Shown here: positions 35,764-45,255 of the stretch, piece by piece
Layout of the letters: each line of letters begins with the position of its first letter
How positions within the stretch are numbered: position 1 is the stretch's first letter
Origin: CALCKU01 sp964654665
GTDB lineage: Bacteria > Pseudomonadota > Alphaproteobacteria > Caulobacterales > Maricaulaceae
DNA length: 52,632 bases
Assembly (NCBI GenBank): GCA_964654665.1
Contig: CAZZKV010000019.1
Span: forward strand, 1-52,632
Reading direction: 5' to 3'
Program-made: the position numbers and the translations under genes
Notes under the pieces: generated by a model
Databases searched by the model: none
The model's input: only the letters and a program-made list of their open reading frames with translations
What the model was told of the DNA's origin: nothing

Positions 35764-36225
35764 TTAAGCGGCGCATGTCCCGCATATGCCATAATGCTCA
35801 ACAACACTCCGGTTGATATGAAAGCCGTCCGGTTTGCAATCCGTATGGTCATGGGCATGGCGTTCTTCAACGGTTTCGCATGTCTCGCAGACGAAAAACT
35901 CGGCTAGGTGACCATCGTGAACATGGTCACAGGCAATAAAAGCGTTGAGGGCCTCGACGCGGTGCACGAGACCGAGTTTTGAGAGAAATTCCAAAGCCCG
36001 ATAAACTGTGGGGGGTTTAGGCGAACCATGTTCCGGTTTCAACTGGTCAAGCAAGTCATAGGCTTTAACGGCACCTTTTTGCTGGCAGACCAATTCGAAT
36101 ATATGGGCACGCAGGGGTGTAAACCGCTCGCCGCGGCTTATGGCTAATGTGCGGGCCGTTTCAAGGCGATCCTTTAAACCCATCGGGGCATGATTATGAG
36201 CATCAGACATAGCTAATCTTATCAT
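35764..36225 (-). CDS. zur: Fur-family regulator, probably Zur
   Basis: This 153-residue metal-responsive repressor has a winged-helix N-terminus, with KPPTVYRALEFLSKLGLVHRVEALNAFIACDH, which is typical of the Zur branch. Structural zinc cysteines are paired at C113-C116 and C148-C151, and metal-binding His/Asp clusters lie in HVHDGH and HAHDH. An in-frame ATG at 36210 is a shorter alternative. It would repress zinc uptake genes; none of these is in the window. It should not be confused with the Fur that probably controls the TonB receptor. Confidence 0.87.
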   Translation of the reverse strand: MIRLAMSDAHNHAPMGLKDRLETARTLAISRGERFTPLRAHIFELVCQQKGAVKAYDLLDQLKPEHGSPKPPTVYRALEFLSKLGLVHRVEALNAFIACDHVHDGHLAEFFVCETCETVEERHAHDHTDCKPDGFHINRSVVEHYGICGTCAA

Positions 36226-36374
36226 AATTTTAGGGGCTGCCCACCCCTTTTCTTTATAGGCGACGGCTCTGAATATATGAGCGTGTCATGACGAAAAACC
36301 CTGCCGTCATGACAGTATTTCATTGGACTTGGGGAAAATTATTAGATTAGCGTTACGATGAAGAGGACTGTGAC

Positions 36375-36962
36375 ATGAAAAAAAGCGAAAAGATCGAAGT
36401 GCGTTTGACGCTGGATGAAAAGACGGCCTTGTTGCAATTGGCAGAGCAAGAAAATCGGTCGATAAGTGAATTAGTGCGTGGATTAATCGAACGCTATGTC
36501 ACGCTCAATGCCTCGCGCCTTCCTGTGAAGCCGGAATGGGGACGCTGGGCTGTTATAGGTTTAACAGGTGTTTTTCTTGGATATATAAGCACGTATTTAT
36601 TCTTAAACCGTGATGATATTGGGCCCATTTATACGATGAACGCGCATTTATACGGACATGTTGTCAGTGTTCCGATTATAGCCCGAGACGGGATGGTGAC
36701 AAAATTTACGATTCCCGATCCAGACGGTGACTTTATCATTGATGCGCGGATCACGCATAGCCAAGATGAATTGCCCACAGCCTATTTGACTATTTGCCGC
36801 AAGATTGAAGCGCGCTGTGAGGTTCTGGCGACGCCGGTTTTAACGTTTAACCCCAATGACGTGGCATCCATTAATTTTAATGATGACCACGGAGAATCCG
36901 TTTTTGTGCGGGTTAAGGCGTCAGGTTCTAAACGACCGATGAACACTAAGAAACGGTTATGA
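36375..36962 (+). CDS. membrane-anchored ribbon-helix-helix protein, unknown function
   Basis: This 195-residue protein has three parts. Residues 5-42 (KIEVRLTLDEK strand, two helices, then SISELVRGLIERYV) form a ribbon-helix-helix DNA-binding domain. Residues 57-76 (RWAVIGLTGVFLGYISTYLF) are a single membrane helix. Residues 80-190 form a probably periplasmic, beta-rich domain of no recognised family with several Asp/Glu and two cysteines. This suggests a one-component, membrane-tethered DNA-binding sensor. It is convergent with gltB and downstream of zur in the opposite direction. Target and signal are unknown. Confidence 0.75.
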   Translation: MKKSEKIEVRLTLDEKTALLQLAEQENRSISELVRGLIERYVTLNASRLPVKPEWGRWAVIGLTGVFLGYISTYLFLNRDDIGPIYTMNAHLYGHVVSVPIIARDGMVTKFTIPDPDGDFIIDARITHSQDELPTAYLTICRKIEARCEVLATPVLTFNPNDVASINFNDDHGESVFVRVKASGSKRPMNTKKRL

Positions 36963-36975
36963 TCTTACACTTTGT

Positions 36976-39900
36976 CTAAGCGACGTCTTTGAGCGGTATT
37001 GTCAGCCGAGAGAGCATTTCTTTGGGAATAACTTGCCAAAATTTACCCCGCTCCAAATCCCACTCTGCCAGCAGCTTTTCAGAGAACTCTGATCCTGTTT
37101 GTGTTGCATGGCGCAAGATAAGGGTCTTACAAGCGTCTTCATAATATGTGCTTTCAAAGCGTTGCCAGATAATACTATCGGGGTTAACAGCCTTTTCAAA
37201 CATACCATCTTCATCGTAAATATAGGCCATGCCGCCGGTCATACCGGCGCCAAAATTATCGCCAACAGATCCCAGTATAACGGCGGTGCCGCCCGTCATA
37301 TATTCGCAGCCATTAGTACCGCAGCCTTCAATCACGGTTTCCGCTCCCGAATTACGTACAGCAAACCGCTCGCCAGCCCGACCAGCGGCCATAAGACTGC
37401 CGCGGGTTGCGCCGTAAAGACAGGTATTGCCGATAATCGCGGAGTTATGGCTTTCAATGGGGGTGCGCCCTTGTGGTGAAATAATGATTTCTGCGCCTGA
37501 TAGACCCTTGCCAACATAATCATTGGCATCGCCATCAACAATAAGACGCAGGCCTTTCATACCGAAGGCGCCTAAAGATTGTCCCGCGGAGCCGCGCAGA
37601 CGCACAGTTAAATGACCATCGGCGAGGCCTTTTGCGTCAAAATGTTGATAGATGTGCGAACTGGTTCGTGTTCCGACAGCTCGATGGGTATTGTGCACAG
37701 CATAGGTGAGATAGGTTTTTTCCCCGCGTTCGAATAATTGTTCTGCATCGGCAATAATTTGTGTGTCCAATGTATCAGGAACGGAGGCGCGCGTATGACG
37801 ACCATCTTCGACATGCTGATTATCCACACGGGCCAAAATCGGGTTCAAATCAAGATCATCAAGGTTTTCTGCCCCTCGCGAGACTTGTGCCAACAGGTCA
37901 GAGCGCCCGATGATTTCATTTAAGGTTTCCACGCCGAGCTCAGCCAGAATTTCGCGGACATCTTCGGCGATAAAGGTCATCAGATTAATGACTTTCTCCG
38001 GCGTGCCTGTGAATTTTTCACGCAGACGGGGATCTTGAACACAGACGCCAACAGGACAAGTGTTAGAGTGGCATTGGCGCACCATAATACAGCCCATAGC
38101 AACCAATGATAAAGTCCCAATGCCATATTCTTCGGCCCCCAGCATGGCGGCGATAACAATATCGCGGCCGGTTTTAAGCCCGCCGTCCGTACGTAAGGTC
38201 ACTTGGTTGCGTAAGTTATTCAGCGTTAAGACTTGATGGGCTTCGGAGAGGCCAAGCTCCCACGGGATGCCGGCATATTTGAGCGAGGTATTGGGGGATG
38301 CGCCTGTGCCGCCATTATGACCGGCGATCAGAATTGTATCGGCTTTGGCCTTGGCGACACCGGCGGCGATGGTTCCAACGCCGGATGAGGCGACAAGTTT
38401 GACGGCTACGCGCGCGGTTGGGTTGATCTGTTTGAGATCATAAATCAATTGCGCCAAATCCTCGATCGAATAGATATCGTGATGGGGCGGCGGGGATATC
38501 AGAGTGACGCCCGGGGTCGCATTTCTGAATTTGGCAATCATCTCGGTGACTTTAAATCCGGGCAATTGCCCCCCTTCGCCCGGTTTGGCTCCTTGAGCCA
38601 CTTTAATCTCGATCTCTCGGCATTGGTTGAGATATTCGGCTGTTACGCCAAACCGGCCCGAGGCAATTTGTTTCACGGCCGAATTTGGATTATCGCCATT
38701 GGGCAAAGGTTTATAGCGGGCGCTATCTTCTCCGCCTTCACCGCTGACGGATTTTGCGCCGATACGGTTCATGGCAATATTGAGCGTGCCATGCGCTTCG
38801 GGCGAGAGGGCGCCGAGTGACATACCGGGTGTGCAAAACCGCCGCCGGATTTCATTTACACTTTGGACGCGGCGCAAAGGCAGCGGTTTGCCTGCTGGTT
38901 TAATGTCCAGCAAATCGCGTATTTGAATGGGTTTGGCATTGTTCACAACAGCGGCGTATTTTTTATAAAGCTCATAATCCTCGCGGCCGACGGCCTCTTG
39001 TAACATGTGGATCATTTCAGCTTGATAGGCGTGGCGCTCGCCGGTCGCGCGAACGCGGTAAAGTCCGCCAATAGGCAGATGGACAATCGCCGGATCATAA
39101 GCCCGTGCATGAGCCTCTAGCGCTTTGCCTTCTAGACCCGCCAGTCCAATGCCGGAAATGCGCGATGTCATGCCGGGGAAGTTTTCTCCAACCAGCGCGC
39201 GGGACAGGCCCATAGCTTCGAAATTATTACCACCCCGATAGGATGAGATAACGGAAATGCCCATTTTCGAAATAATCTTTAACAGACCACCTTCTATGGC
39301 TTTTTTATAATGAGCGACGGCTGTGTCGGCGCTCATATCCAACAAGCCGCGGCGGGTTCTATCGATCAAGCTGGCTTGGGCCATATAGGCATTGACGGCT
39401 GTGGCCCCCGCGCCGATAAGCACGGCAAAATAATGCGTATCCAGACATTCGGCAGAGCGGACAAGGATAGAACAAGATGAACGTAAACCATGGGCAACCA
39501 AATGGGTTTGCACAGCTCCAACACACAAAATAATGGGCGCAGCTACATTTTCATCATTGGTAAATTCATCGGTTAGAATAATATTTTCAACGCCGTTGCG
39601 TACGGCTTCTTCGGCTTCGGTTTTGACACGTTCCAACATGGATTTTAATACCCGCCCGCCTGAATTATCTGCCATGTCGATGGCAGAAAATGTGCAATCA
39701 ATGGCGTGGATTTTCTTGGGCCCTACCAATTTTTTAAACCGGTCCAACATACCCGTTGTCATAACGGGACTTTCCAGAACCAGCATTTCATTAGTTTGTG
39801 AGCTATCTTCAGCGAGAATATTGCGCAGGTTACGAAACCGGGTCTTCAATCCCATGACGCGGGTTTCGCGTAGCGGATCAATCGGCGGATTGGTAACTTG

Positions 39901-41493
39901 GCTAAAGTTCTGGCGGAAATAATGTGACAAGGGGCGATAGATGTCAGAGAGAACCGCTAGTGGTGTATCATCCCCCATCGAGCCAACGGTTTCTTTCCCT
40001 GTCTCTGCCATAGGGGCCAGGATCAGTTCAATGTCTTCTAGCGATTGCCCACAGGATAATTGTCGGCGCGTTAAATTATCCCCTTCAAGTTCCGGTTTTG
40101 GTTCAGGACCGGCCAAGGTTTCATCGAGATTAACAACTTTTTTCAGCCATTTTTTATAGGGGCGTTTTTCAGCCAGTTCATTCAATATCTCATCGGAGTC
40201 ATAAAACCGGCCTTCTTCCAAATCGACAGCAATCATGCGTCCGGGTTTAAGTGCGCCTTTATTCGTGATATCTTTTTCTGACATCGGGCACATGCCGGTC
40301 TCAGACCCTACCGCTAGAATTCCGTTTTTTGAAATCGAATAACGCAGGGGCCTCAGACCGTTTCGATCCAGTCCGGCCATACACCAACGTCCGTCATAGG
40401 CAGCCAAAGCCGCTGGCCCATCCCAAGGTTCCATAACAGCATTGCAATATTCATAGAGACTCCGCCAGCTTTCAGGCATTAGGTCCCCACGTTTGGAATA
40501 GGCTTCGGGGATCAGCAATGTTTTTGCCATAGGGGCAGAGCGTCCCGCTCGCACTAAAAGCTCAAAGACCGAATCTAATGCGGCTGAATCCGAGCTGCCT
40601 TTTTGAATAACTGGTTTTACATCGCCCGCTCGTTCACCAAAGGCTGCGCTGGCCATTTTAATCTCATGGCTTTTCATGTGATTGGCATTGGCTTTGAGTG
40701 TATTGATTTCGCCATTATGGGCTAACATACGAAACGGTTGCGCCAGCCACCATTGCGGGAAAGTATTAGTGGAATAGCGTTGATGATAAATGGCGGCGCG
40801 GGAGACGAAACGCTCATCCTTAAGGTCAGGGAAAAAATCATCAATATCCTCTGCCAGAAACATCCCTTTATAAATAATGGTTTGAACTGAAAGTGAGCAG
40901 ACATAAAAACTGGGTATCGCTGCCGCAATGGCTCGTTTTTCAATACGGCGGCGGATAATATATAGTTCACGTTCTAGCGTATTGCCTTTGCGTCCCTGCG
41001 GATCACGGAACATCACCTGTTCGATAGCAGGCCGGGTCGCTTTGGCTTTGTCGCCAATGACATCAATATCGATAGGAACTTGCCGCCAGCCATAAATATA
41101 GAACCCTTCTTTGAGCAGCTCTGTTTCGACAATGGTGCGGGCGGCCTCTTGAGGCCCGAAATCCGTACGCGGCAAAAAGAACATACCCACGGCTATTTTT
41201 GCCGCAGTGGGCTTATGGCCTGTGCGTTCGACTTGAGCCCGGAAAAACTCTTGCGGAATGTCAAGGCGAATACCGGCCCCGTCGCCCGTTTTGCCATCGG
41301 CATCGACTGCGCCGCGGTGCCAGACATTTTTTAGTGCTTGTATTGACATTTCAACAACATCGCGCCGGGGGGTGCCATCAATAGAGGCCACAAGTCCAAC
41401 GCCGCAATTGGCATGTTCATCTTCGGGGTTATACGCATGGGCCTCGATGAGAGCTTTGCGTTTTTTGGTATAATCCGTGAGCCAGTTAGTCAT
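36976..41493 (-). CDS. gltB: glutamate synthase [NADPH] large subunit
   Basis: This 1505-residue subunit makes glutamate from glutamine and 2-oxoglutarate. The Ntn glutaminase nucleophile is Cys30 in ANCGVGLVAS, exposed by removal of a 29-residue propeptide. The central domain, the FMN synthase domain with the GEGGEDSARYKP loop, the [3Fe-4S] cysteines in CIMVRQCHSNTCPVGVC near 1133-1150, and a C-terminal beta-helix (GLSGAEIIISPQ) are all present. Length fits bacterial alpha subunits. It is the last gene of a gltD-GFA-gltB operon on the minus strand and overlaps the GFA gene by 8 bases. Confidence 0.97.
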   Translation of the reverse strand: MTNWLTDYTKKRKALIEAHAYNPEDEHANCGVGLVASIDGTPRRDVVEMSIQALKNVWHRGAVDADGKTGDGAGIRLDIPQEFFRAQVERTGHKPTAAKIAVGMFFLPRTDFGPQEAARTIVETELLKEGFYIYGWRQVPIDIDVIGDKAKATRPAIEQVMFRDPQGRKGNTLERELYIIRRRIEKRAIAAAIPSFYVCSLSVQTIIYKGMFLAEDIDDFFPDLKDERFVSRAAIYHQRYSTNTFPQWWLAQPFRMLAHNGEINTLKANANHMKSHEIKMASAAFGERAGDVKPVIQKGSSDSAALDSVFELLVRAGRSAPMAKTLLIPEAYSKRGDLMPESWRSLYEYCNAVMEPWDGPAALAAYDGRWCMAGLDRNGLRPLRYSISKNGILAVGSETGMCPMSEKDITNKGALKPGRMIAVDLEEGRFYDSDEILNELAEKRPYKKWLKKVVNLDETLAGPEPKPELEGDNLTRRQLSCGQSLEDIELILAPMAETGKETVGSMGDDTPLAVLSDIYRPLSHYFRQNFSQVTNPPIDPLRETRVMGLKTRFRNLRNILAEDSSQTNEMLVLESPVMTTGMLDRFKKLVGPKKIHAIDCTFSAIDMADNSGGRVLKSMLERVKTEAEEAVRNGVENIILTDEFTNDENVAAPIILCVGAVQTHLVAHGLRSSCSILVRSAECLDTHYFAVLIGAGATAVNAYMAQASLIDRTRRGLLDMSADTAVAHYKKAIEGGLLKIISKMGISVISSYRGGNNFEAMGLSRALVGENFPGMTSRISGIGLAGLEGKALEAHARAYDPAIVHLPIGGLYRVRATGERHAYQAEMIHMLQEAVGREDYELYKKYAAVVNNAKPIQIRDLLDIKPAGKPLPLRRVQSVNEIRRRFCTPGMSLGALSPEAHGTLNIAMNRIGAKSVSGEGGEDSARYKPLPNGDNPNSAVKQIASGRFGVTAEYLNQCREIEIKVAQGAKPGEGGQLPGFKVTEMIAKFRNATPGVTLISPPPHHDIYSIEDLAQLIYDLKQINPTARVAVKLVASSGVGTIAAGVAKAKADTILIAGHNGGTGASPNTSLKYAGIPWELGLSEAHQVLTLNNLRNQVTLRTDGGLKTGRDIVIAAMLGAEEYGIGTLSLVAMGCIMVRQCHSNTCPVGVCVQDPRLREKFTGTPEKVINLMTFIAEDVREILAELGVETLNEIIGRSDLLAQVSRGAENLDDLDLNPILARVDNQHVEDGRHTRASVPDTLDTQIIADAEQLFERGEKTYLTYAVHNTHRAVGTRTSSHIYQHFDAKGLADGHLTVRLRGSAGQSLGAFGMKGLRLIVDGDANDYVGKGLSGAEIIISPQGRTPIESHNSAIIGNTCLYGATRGSLMAAGRAGERFAVRNSGAETVIEGCGTNGCEYMTGGTAVILGSVGDNFGAGMTGGMAYIYDEDGMFEKAVNPDSIIWQRFESTYYEDACKTLILRHATQTGSEFSEKLLAEWDLERGKFWQVIPKEMLSRLTIPLKDVA

Positions 41494-41911
41494 GGGAGTT
41501 CGCCTGTGCTACGCCGGACATAACTTCTTCGCCGGTAAAGCGCGGACGCTCACCGGCCAAGCTGTAATAGCCGGGCTTACTATCAATAAAATATTCTTTG
41601 GCCAGTGGGAGGTCATCCGGAAGGGTAAGGCTTCCGGATGAAACCGAATAAAATTCCGAGCCTTTAAGATTATAAAAAAGCGCTGTACCGCAAGAGCCGC
41701 AAAACCCGCGCCGGGCCCAATCGGAACTGTGATACCATTTTAATGTTTTATCAGCGGTGATAGTCACACCCTTGTGGCAACTGATACCGAAAAAAGGTCC
41801 GCCGCCCGTCATACGGCGGCACATAGCGCAATGGCAACTCTCGACAAATCCGGCTGTAGGAACTTTGAAGGTCACGCCGCCACATTGGCAATGTCCGGAA
41901 AAATGGGCCAT
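41486..41911 (-). CDS. GFA/CENP-V family zinc protein
   Basis: This 141-residue protein has the glutathione-dependent formaldehyde-activating (GFA) fold. Zinc-binding cysteines appear as CQCG (C8, C10), CHCAMC (C26, C28, C31) and CGSCG (C71, C74), with GTALFYNLKG following. Family members bind zinc and are usually called GFA-like or CENP-V-like; most have no known activity. It is inserted between gltD and gltB, 2 bases after the gltD stop and overlapping gltB by 8, so it is co-expressed with glutamate synthase. Confidence 0.88.
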   Translation of the reverse strand: MAHFSGHCQCGGVTFKVPTAGFVESCHCAMCRRMTGGGPFFGISCHKGVTITADKTLKWYHSSDWARRGFCGSCGTALFYNLKGSEFYSVSSGSLTLPDDLPLAKEYFIDSKPGYYSLAGERPRFTGEEVMSGVAQANSHD

Positions 41912-41913
41912 AA

Positions 41914-43353
41914 TTACTCCGCTGCAACTTTGGCCTGCGCGGCCATTTGCATTTTGAGATATTTATGCATATGGGCGGCTGCGTCGCGCCCTTCGCGAAT
42001 GGCCCAAACAACCAGAGAGGCCCCGCGAACACTATCGCCGGCTGCGTAAACGCCGGGCAAATTGGTCTCGAACGTCACAGGGTTGACCCGCAGGGTGCCC
42101 CAGCGCGTAACCGTCAGATCATGGGACAGGTTTTTCATATTTTCGGGACTAAACCCAAGGGCTTTGATGACGAGGTCTGCTTTTATATCAAAATCAGCGC
42201 CGTCAATCGGTTCTACGCTTTCGCGGCCAGAGGCATCGCGTTTGCCCAGCCGCATTCTGTCGGCGCGTACGGAACTGACAGAACCGCCATCATCATAAAT
42301 GGCCTTGGGGGCGGCTAGCCATTCAAATTTTACCCCTTCTTCTTGGGCATTAGCTGTTTCGCGGCGCGAGCCGGGCATGTTATTATGATCGCGCCGATAA
42401 AGGCAGGTCACAGATTTAGCGCCTTGGCGAATGGCGGTTCGAACACAATCCATAGCGGTGTCGCCGCCGCCAATGACAACAACATTTTTATCTTTTGCTG
42501 TTTCGGCATCAACAGTGTCGCCAAGGCCGCGCCGGTTGCTCTCGATCAGGAAAGGCAGAGCGGGGGTGACGCCATCGGCCCCTGAACCGAGACATTCCAG
42601 ATCCCGCGCTTTGTAAACACCGGTTGCGATCAATATGGTATCATGTTTTTCGCGCAACTTATCAAAAGTAATATCGGCACCAACGTCACAATTCATCACG
42701 AAATTTATACCGCCGTCTTCAAGGCGTTGGGTGCGGCGTTGCACAATGGTTTTATCCAGCTTGAAATTCGGGATACCGTAAATCAATAGACCACCTGCCC
42801 GGTCATGGCGGTCATAAACCGTAACTTGCCAGCCTTGATTGCGGAGTTCTTCGGCGGCAGCCAGGCCAGCAGGACCGGCCCCAATAATCCCAACAGAAAG
42901 CGGGCGTTCGGTGCGCGGTTTTATGGGCGCAACCCAGCCTTTATCCCAAGCCGTATCGGTGAGGTAACGCTCGACCGAACCAATTGTGACAGTACCATGA
43001 CCGGATTGCTCAATCACGCAAGAGCCTTCGCATAAGCGATCTTGCGGGCAGATACGACCACAAATTTCCGGCATATTATTGGTTGCAGCCGAGATATGAT
43101 AGGCCTCTTCGATCCGTCCTTCCGCTGTGAGTTTTAGCCAATCGGGAATATTATTTTCAAGCGGGCAATGGTTTTGACAGAAAGGCACGCCGCATTGTGA
43201 ACACCGCGATGCCTGTTCATTGGCCTTGGCATCAATATAATCACCATAGATTTCGAGGAAATCACCCTTGCGATCCCCAGCCTCCCGTTTGTCGGGCATA
43301 TCGCGCTGAGTTTCGACGAATTGTAGCATCTTTCCGGATGGTTTCTTTAGCAT
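41914..43353 (-). CDS. gltD: glutamate synthase [NADPH] small subunit
   Basis: This 479-residue FAD/iron-sulfur subunit passes electrons from NADPH to GltB. The two [4Fe-4S] clusters have CSQCGVPFCQNHCP and CGRICPQDRLCEGSC. The FAD loop is GIIGAGPAGLAAAEEL and the NADPH loop VIGGGDTAMDCVRTA. The C-terminus has the NLPGVYAAGDSVRGASLVVWAI signature. It heads the operon on the minus strand, followed by the GFA gene and gltB. Confidence 0.97.
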   Translation of the reverse strand: MLKKPSGKMLQFVETQRDMPDKREAGDRKGDFLEIYGDYIDAKANEQASRCSQCGVPFCQNHCPLENNIPDWLKLTAEGRIEEAYHISAATNNMPEICGRICPQDRLCEGSCVIEQSGHGTVTIGSVERYLTDTAWDKGWVAPIKPRTERPLSVGIIGAGPAGLAAAEELRNQGWQVTVYDRHDRAGGLLIYGIPNFKLDKTIVQRRTQRLEDGGINFVMNCDVGADITFDKLREKHDTILIATGVYKARDLECLGSGADGVTPALPFLIESNRRGLGDTVDAETAKDKNVVVIGGGDTAMDCVRTAIRQGAKSVTCLYRRDHNNMPGSRRETANAQEEGVKFEWLAAPKAIYDDGGSVSSVRADRMRLGKRDASGRESVEPIDGADFDIKADLVIKALGFSPENMKNLSHDLTVTRWGTLRVNPVTFETNLPGVYAAGDSVRGASLVVWAIREGRDAAAHMHKYLKMQMAAQAKVAAE

Positions 43354-43484
43354 GACAGTCTTTCCCGACTTGCTGTTATTATATTGGCCTCATTTTGAGT
43401 CTTATAGACCGTATAGTATATATGAGTGAGTCTGAAAATGTAATCTGCGACAATTTGTCAAAAAAAGACAAAATGGGGAAAATA

Positions 43485-44345
43485 ATGAGCAAGCAACTAT
43501 TGACTTATATGATTGTTTCTTTTGGGTTTTCTTGGTCCTTAGCGACGGTTATGTGGCGCATGGGGGGATTAAGTATGAAGGGTGCAGGAGTCTTATTGTT
43601 TATTTACATGTGTGGTCCTGGCTTTGCGGGGCTTGTGTGTGCGTGGCGGTTTAATGCAGGGGAACAGCAAGAAGCGTTGGGTTTTAAGGGCGGAGGGAAC
43701 CTCTGGCTTTTTTGGGCTTGGATCATTGGCGTTGCGCTCGTCGCGTTCGCCCTTGGTATAAGCTTGCTTAGTCCGGATGTTGGATTAAGGCCCCCTATTG
43801 AGGGGGTAAAAGAAGTGGTTGCAAGTCAAGGGATGGATATAGGTAGTCAGCTCGATATTCCGGGGATGAATATTATTCTAATTTTATCAACTATTTTATT
43901 AGGCGCTGCAATGAACATCCCCCTCATGTTGTCCGAAGAATTAGGGTGGCGGGGGTGGCTCTGGCACCATTTTCGCCCCCATGGATTTTGGACAGCAACA
44001 TTTTGGATCGGGCTTCTTTGGGGACTTTGGCACATACCCATCATTGCCATGGGTTATAATTATCCTGGTATGCCCCTTGGAGGGCCTGTGCTTTTTACAG
44101 TGTTCTGTATGCTCTATGCGCCTATTTTTTCTTATTTGCGCGAGAAGAACGGATCTGTATGGGCGCCGTGTGTTTTGCATGGCACTGGGAATGCCTGTGC
44201 CGGCTTGGCCATTATGATGCAGACGAATGCGGATATGCCGTGGCGCGGACTTATAGGCATAGGAGGCTTTATAGGAATGATAATTCTTACCCTTTGGGTT
44301 GCCAGCCGCGTAAACGTAAACAAAGCAGTAACTATACCAGACTAG
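43485..44345 (+). CDS. CPBP-family intramembrane metalloprotease
   Basis: The ATG at 43485 follows GGGGAA and gives 286 residues; the frame runs back to 43395 but that stretch lacks a good start. About eight hydrophobic segments are seen. The CPBP (CaaX protease and bacteriocin-processing) motifs are SEELGWRGWLWHHF (EExxxR), then WGLWHIPII and a later VLHGTGNAC with His. These enzymes cleave or process membrane substrates, often for bacteriocin immunity or membrane stress. It lies 9 bases before uppP on the same strand. Confidence 0.85.
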   Translation: MSKQLLTYMIVSFGFSWSLATVMWRMGGLSMKGAGVLLFIYMCGPGFAGLVCAWRFNAGEQQEALGFKGGGNLWLFWAWIIGVALVAFALGISLLSPDVGLRPPIEGVKEVVASQGMDIGSQLDIPGMNIILILSTILLGAAMNIPLMLSEELGWRGWLWHHFRPHGFWTATFWIGLLWGLWHIPIIAMGYNYPGMPLGGPVLFTVFCMLYAPIFSYLREKNGSVWAPCVLHGTGNACAGLAIMMQTNADMPWRGLIGIGGFIGMIILTLWVASRVNVNKAVTIPD

Positions 44346-44354
44346 ATAAGCGCT

Positions 44355-45164
44355 ATGTCTTGGTATCATCTTATAATTCTAGCCCTGATCCAGGGTTTAA
44401 CGGAATTTTTGCCAATCTCCAGTTCGGCGCACCTTATTCTACCACAGGCGATTTTAGGATGGGAAGATCAAGGTACGCTGATTGACGTCATGGCGCATTT
44501 CGGAACGCTCTTTGCGGTTCTCGCTTACTTTCGCCGGGATGTGATATCTATTTTTGGTGGGTTTTTTGACCTTTTACGCCGTCGGCTTAACAGGGGATCA
44601 TTTCTGGCGCTTAACTTGATTATTGCCACACCACCGGCTTTGCTATTGGGTGCTTTTCTACAATTTGGCGGGTTTGATGCGGTCTTGCGCTCTCCGGCCA
44701 TTATTGCGGCAACAACGATTATTTTCGGGCTTTTGCTTTGGGTTGCCGATATTTGGGGCCGACAAGAGCGGACCGTAGAGGATATGGGTTGGCGCGGCGC
44801 GGCGACTATAGGATTAGCGCAAGCGATAGCACTTATCCCCGGGACATCCCGTTCGGGCATTACCATGACAGCTGCCCGTGCCATGGGGTATACACGGGTC
44901 GAAAGCGCTCGGTTTTCAATGTTGATGAGCTTGCCGATTGTCGGCGCAAGCGGTCTTTTCGCGCTTTACAAACTAAGCCATGAAGGCGGAGGTAATGCGA
45001 CCTTAACCCACGGCCTTGTTGTCGCAGGATTGTCTTTTATTGTAGCGTATATTTCTATTGCCTTTTTCATGAAATGGGTGAGTAAAATCGGAATGTTTCC
45101 CTTTATGGTTTACCGTCTTATTTTAGGGACGGCTCTAATCATCTGGTTGGTGGGTGGTTTTTAA
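44355..45164 (+). CDS. uppP: undecaprenyl-diphosphate phosphatase
   Basis: This 269-residue membrane protein recycles undecaprenyl pyrophosphate for cell-wall synthesis, formerly called BacA. EFLPISSSAH at residues 17-26 and PGTSRSGITMTAARAMG near 164 are the two active-site repeats. The helices match the 8-helix family. Overproduction is associated with bacitracin tolerance in other species. It follows the CPBP gene by 9 bases, a natural membrane-maintenance pair. Confidence 0.95.
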   Translation: MSWYHLIILALIQGLTEFLPISSSAHLILPQAILGWEDQGTLIDVMAHFGTLFAVLAYFRRDVISIFGGFFDLLRRRLNRGSFLALNLIIATPPALLLGAFLQFGGFDAVLRSPAIIAATTIIFGLLLWVADIWGRQERTVEDMGWRGAATIGLAQAIALIPGTSRSGITMTAARAMGYTRVESARFSMLMSLPIVGASGLFALYKLSHEGGGNATLTHGLVVAGLSFIVAYISIAFFMKWVSKIGMFPFMVYRLILGTALIIWLVGGF

Positions 45165-45255
45165 TACTATGGGTAAAATGATACAGACGAAAATTTAATT
45201 GTCGGGGCTGCTCTGGCTGATAGACAATCCCTTTCGTATTTTCTATCGCTTTTTT

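Noticed and set aside
43395..43484. Longer N-terminus of the CPBP protease
   Set aside because: The extra 30 residues are polar and lack a ribosome-binding site, whereas ATG 43485 follows GGGGAA and starts at the first hydrophobic helix.
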